Made by a program: the position numbers and the translations under genes. DNA of 64,000 bases. It comes from Cryptomeria japonica (Eukaryota > Streptophyta > Pinopsida > Cupressales > Cupressaceae). The stretch lies in the NCBI RefSeq assembly GCF_030272615.1, contig NC_081407.1, forward strand, positions 379,833,179-379,897,178, given 5' to 3'. Shown one piece after another: positions 63,586 through 64,000 of the stretch. Each line of letters begins with the position of its first letter. Within the stretch, counting starts at the first letter, position 1. A model generated the notes under the pieces. It saw nothing but the letters and a program-made list of their open reading frames with translations, was not told the origin of the DNA and did no database searches.

Positions 63586-63714
63586 CACTGTTCCCGTAAG
63601 CCTGGTTGCAAAGCGTCGAGACTTTCCCAGACTAATAAAAAATGTTATTCACTGTTCCCGTAAGCCTGGTTGCGAAGCGTCGAGACTTTCCCAGACTAAT
63701 AAAAAAATGTTATT
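63586..63714. repeat. 64-bp tandem duplication at the LINE 5' end
   Basis: CACTGTTCCCGTAAGCCTGG begins two adjacent units (from about 63587 and 63651) that differ at one base (TTGCAAAGC / TTGCGAAGC) and in A-run length. Each unit ends in A-run plus ATGTTATT, the candidate LINE target duplication. Confidence 0.9.
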
Positions 63715-64000
63715 GCTACACATATTCAAAATACAACAACCATTATTATTATTCTTTATTATATTAAATTATCTTTCCATTTATATGGAAATTATCTATC
63801 CAAAAATATTTGAGTTGTATTTGAGGGAATCTTTACTACTGTGAGTTACATTTTGGTATTGGGAGTTGCATGAAATAAATTGTTACATGAAAAATTATAC
63901 CTTGAACCTGCTGAAAGTAAACGCAAGGCAAGTATCACTTATTAATTAATTAGTCATGTTCTGGGAAAGAGAGGGGAGAGGGTTGATTTGCAAGAAGACC
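63715..64000. other. Flanking AT-rich sequence, nothing identified
   Basis: About 285 bp beyond the LINE 5' end, with no ORF and no repeat recognised. Confidence 0.5.

Larger units (their letters stand above)
54910..63706 (-). mobile_element. L1-type LINE retrotransposon, nearly full length, interrupted
   Basis: Minus-strand ORF1 (DUF4283-like plus CCHC), endonuclease, RT and zf-RVT in L1 order. Poly(T) on plus at 54910-54914 represents a short A-tail. ATGTTATT flanks both ends (54902-54909 and 63707-63714), an 8-bp candidate target duplication. A TIR transposon at 57034-59322 splits the RT. All reading frames are broken. Confidence 0.85.

Overview
This window looks like nuclear DNA of a plant with a very large, repeat-filled genome. 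My best guess is a gymnosperm (conifer-type), because old, long, slowly decaying Ty1/copia and Ty3/gypsy elements dominate. The species cannot be read from the sequence. Everything recognisable is transposon-derived: I found no intact host gene, no rRNA or tRNA gene and no CRISPR. Almost every coding region is broken by nonsense codons or frameshifts.

Layout. 1-1599: 3' part of a CACTA transposase gene (DUF4218/DUF4216), with GT and GAT microsatellites. 5423-8451 (-): a decayed ~1000-codon reading frame of unknown family. 8808-16201 (+): complete but dead Ty1/copia element, both LTRs present. 18052-19258: solo LTR. 20466-50324: a CACTA-type element end whose subterminal tandem repeats are split by a giant LTR element.

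That giant element (20657-49885, minus strand) has a perfect CCTAT target duplication. It is about 29.2 kb now and about 15 kb after subtracting three nested insertions: a 6.7-kb two-gene LTR element without polymerase (22086-28824) in its 3' LTR, a second Ty1/copia element (38471-44786) in its interior, and a solo LTR (48402-49562) in its 5' LTR. Its own interior carries a repeat-rich Gag-like gene, a gene-like region with five well-formed introns, and two striking arrays: a 20-bp array that repeatedly flips orientation between GA and CT tracts, and a ~359-bp satellite.

50340-51760 (-): Ty3/gypsy RNase H-integrase remnant. 54910-63706 (-): L1-type LINE with ORF1, endonuclease, RT and zf-RVT. 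It is interrupted by a TIR DNA transposon (57034-59322), which itself holds a solo LTR. A 64-bp tandem duplication marks the LINE 5' end.

How the parts relate. The two copia elements and the polymerase-less element share a nearly identical 31-nt PPT/LTR junction. The copia element at 8.8 kb and the polymerase-less element also share Met-tRNA-type primer sites, so one copia machinery probably mobilised all three. Insertion order can be read for most nested pieces from target duplications and from paired LTR sequence that serves as an empty-site control.
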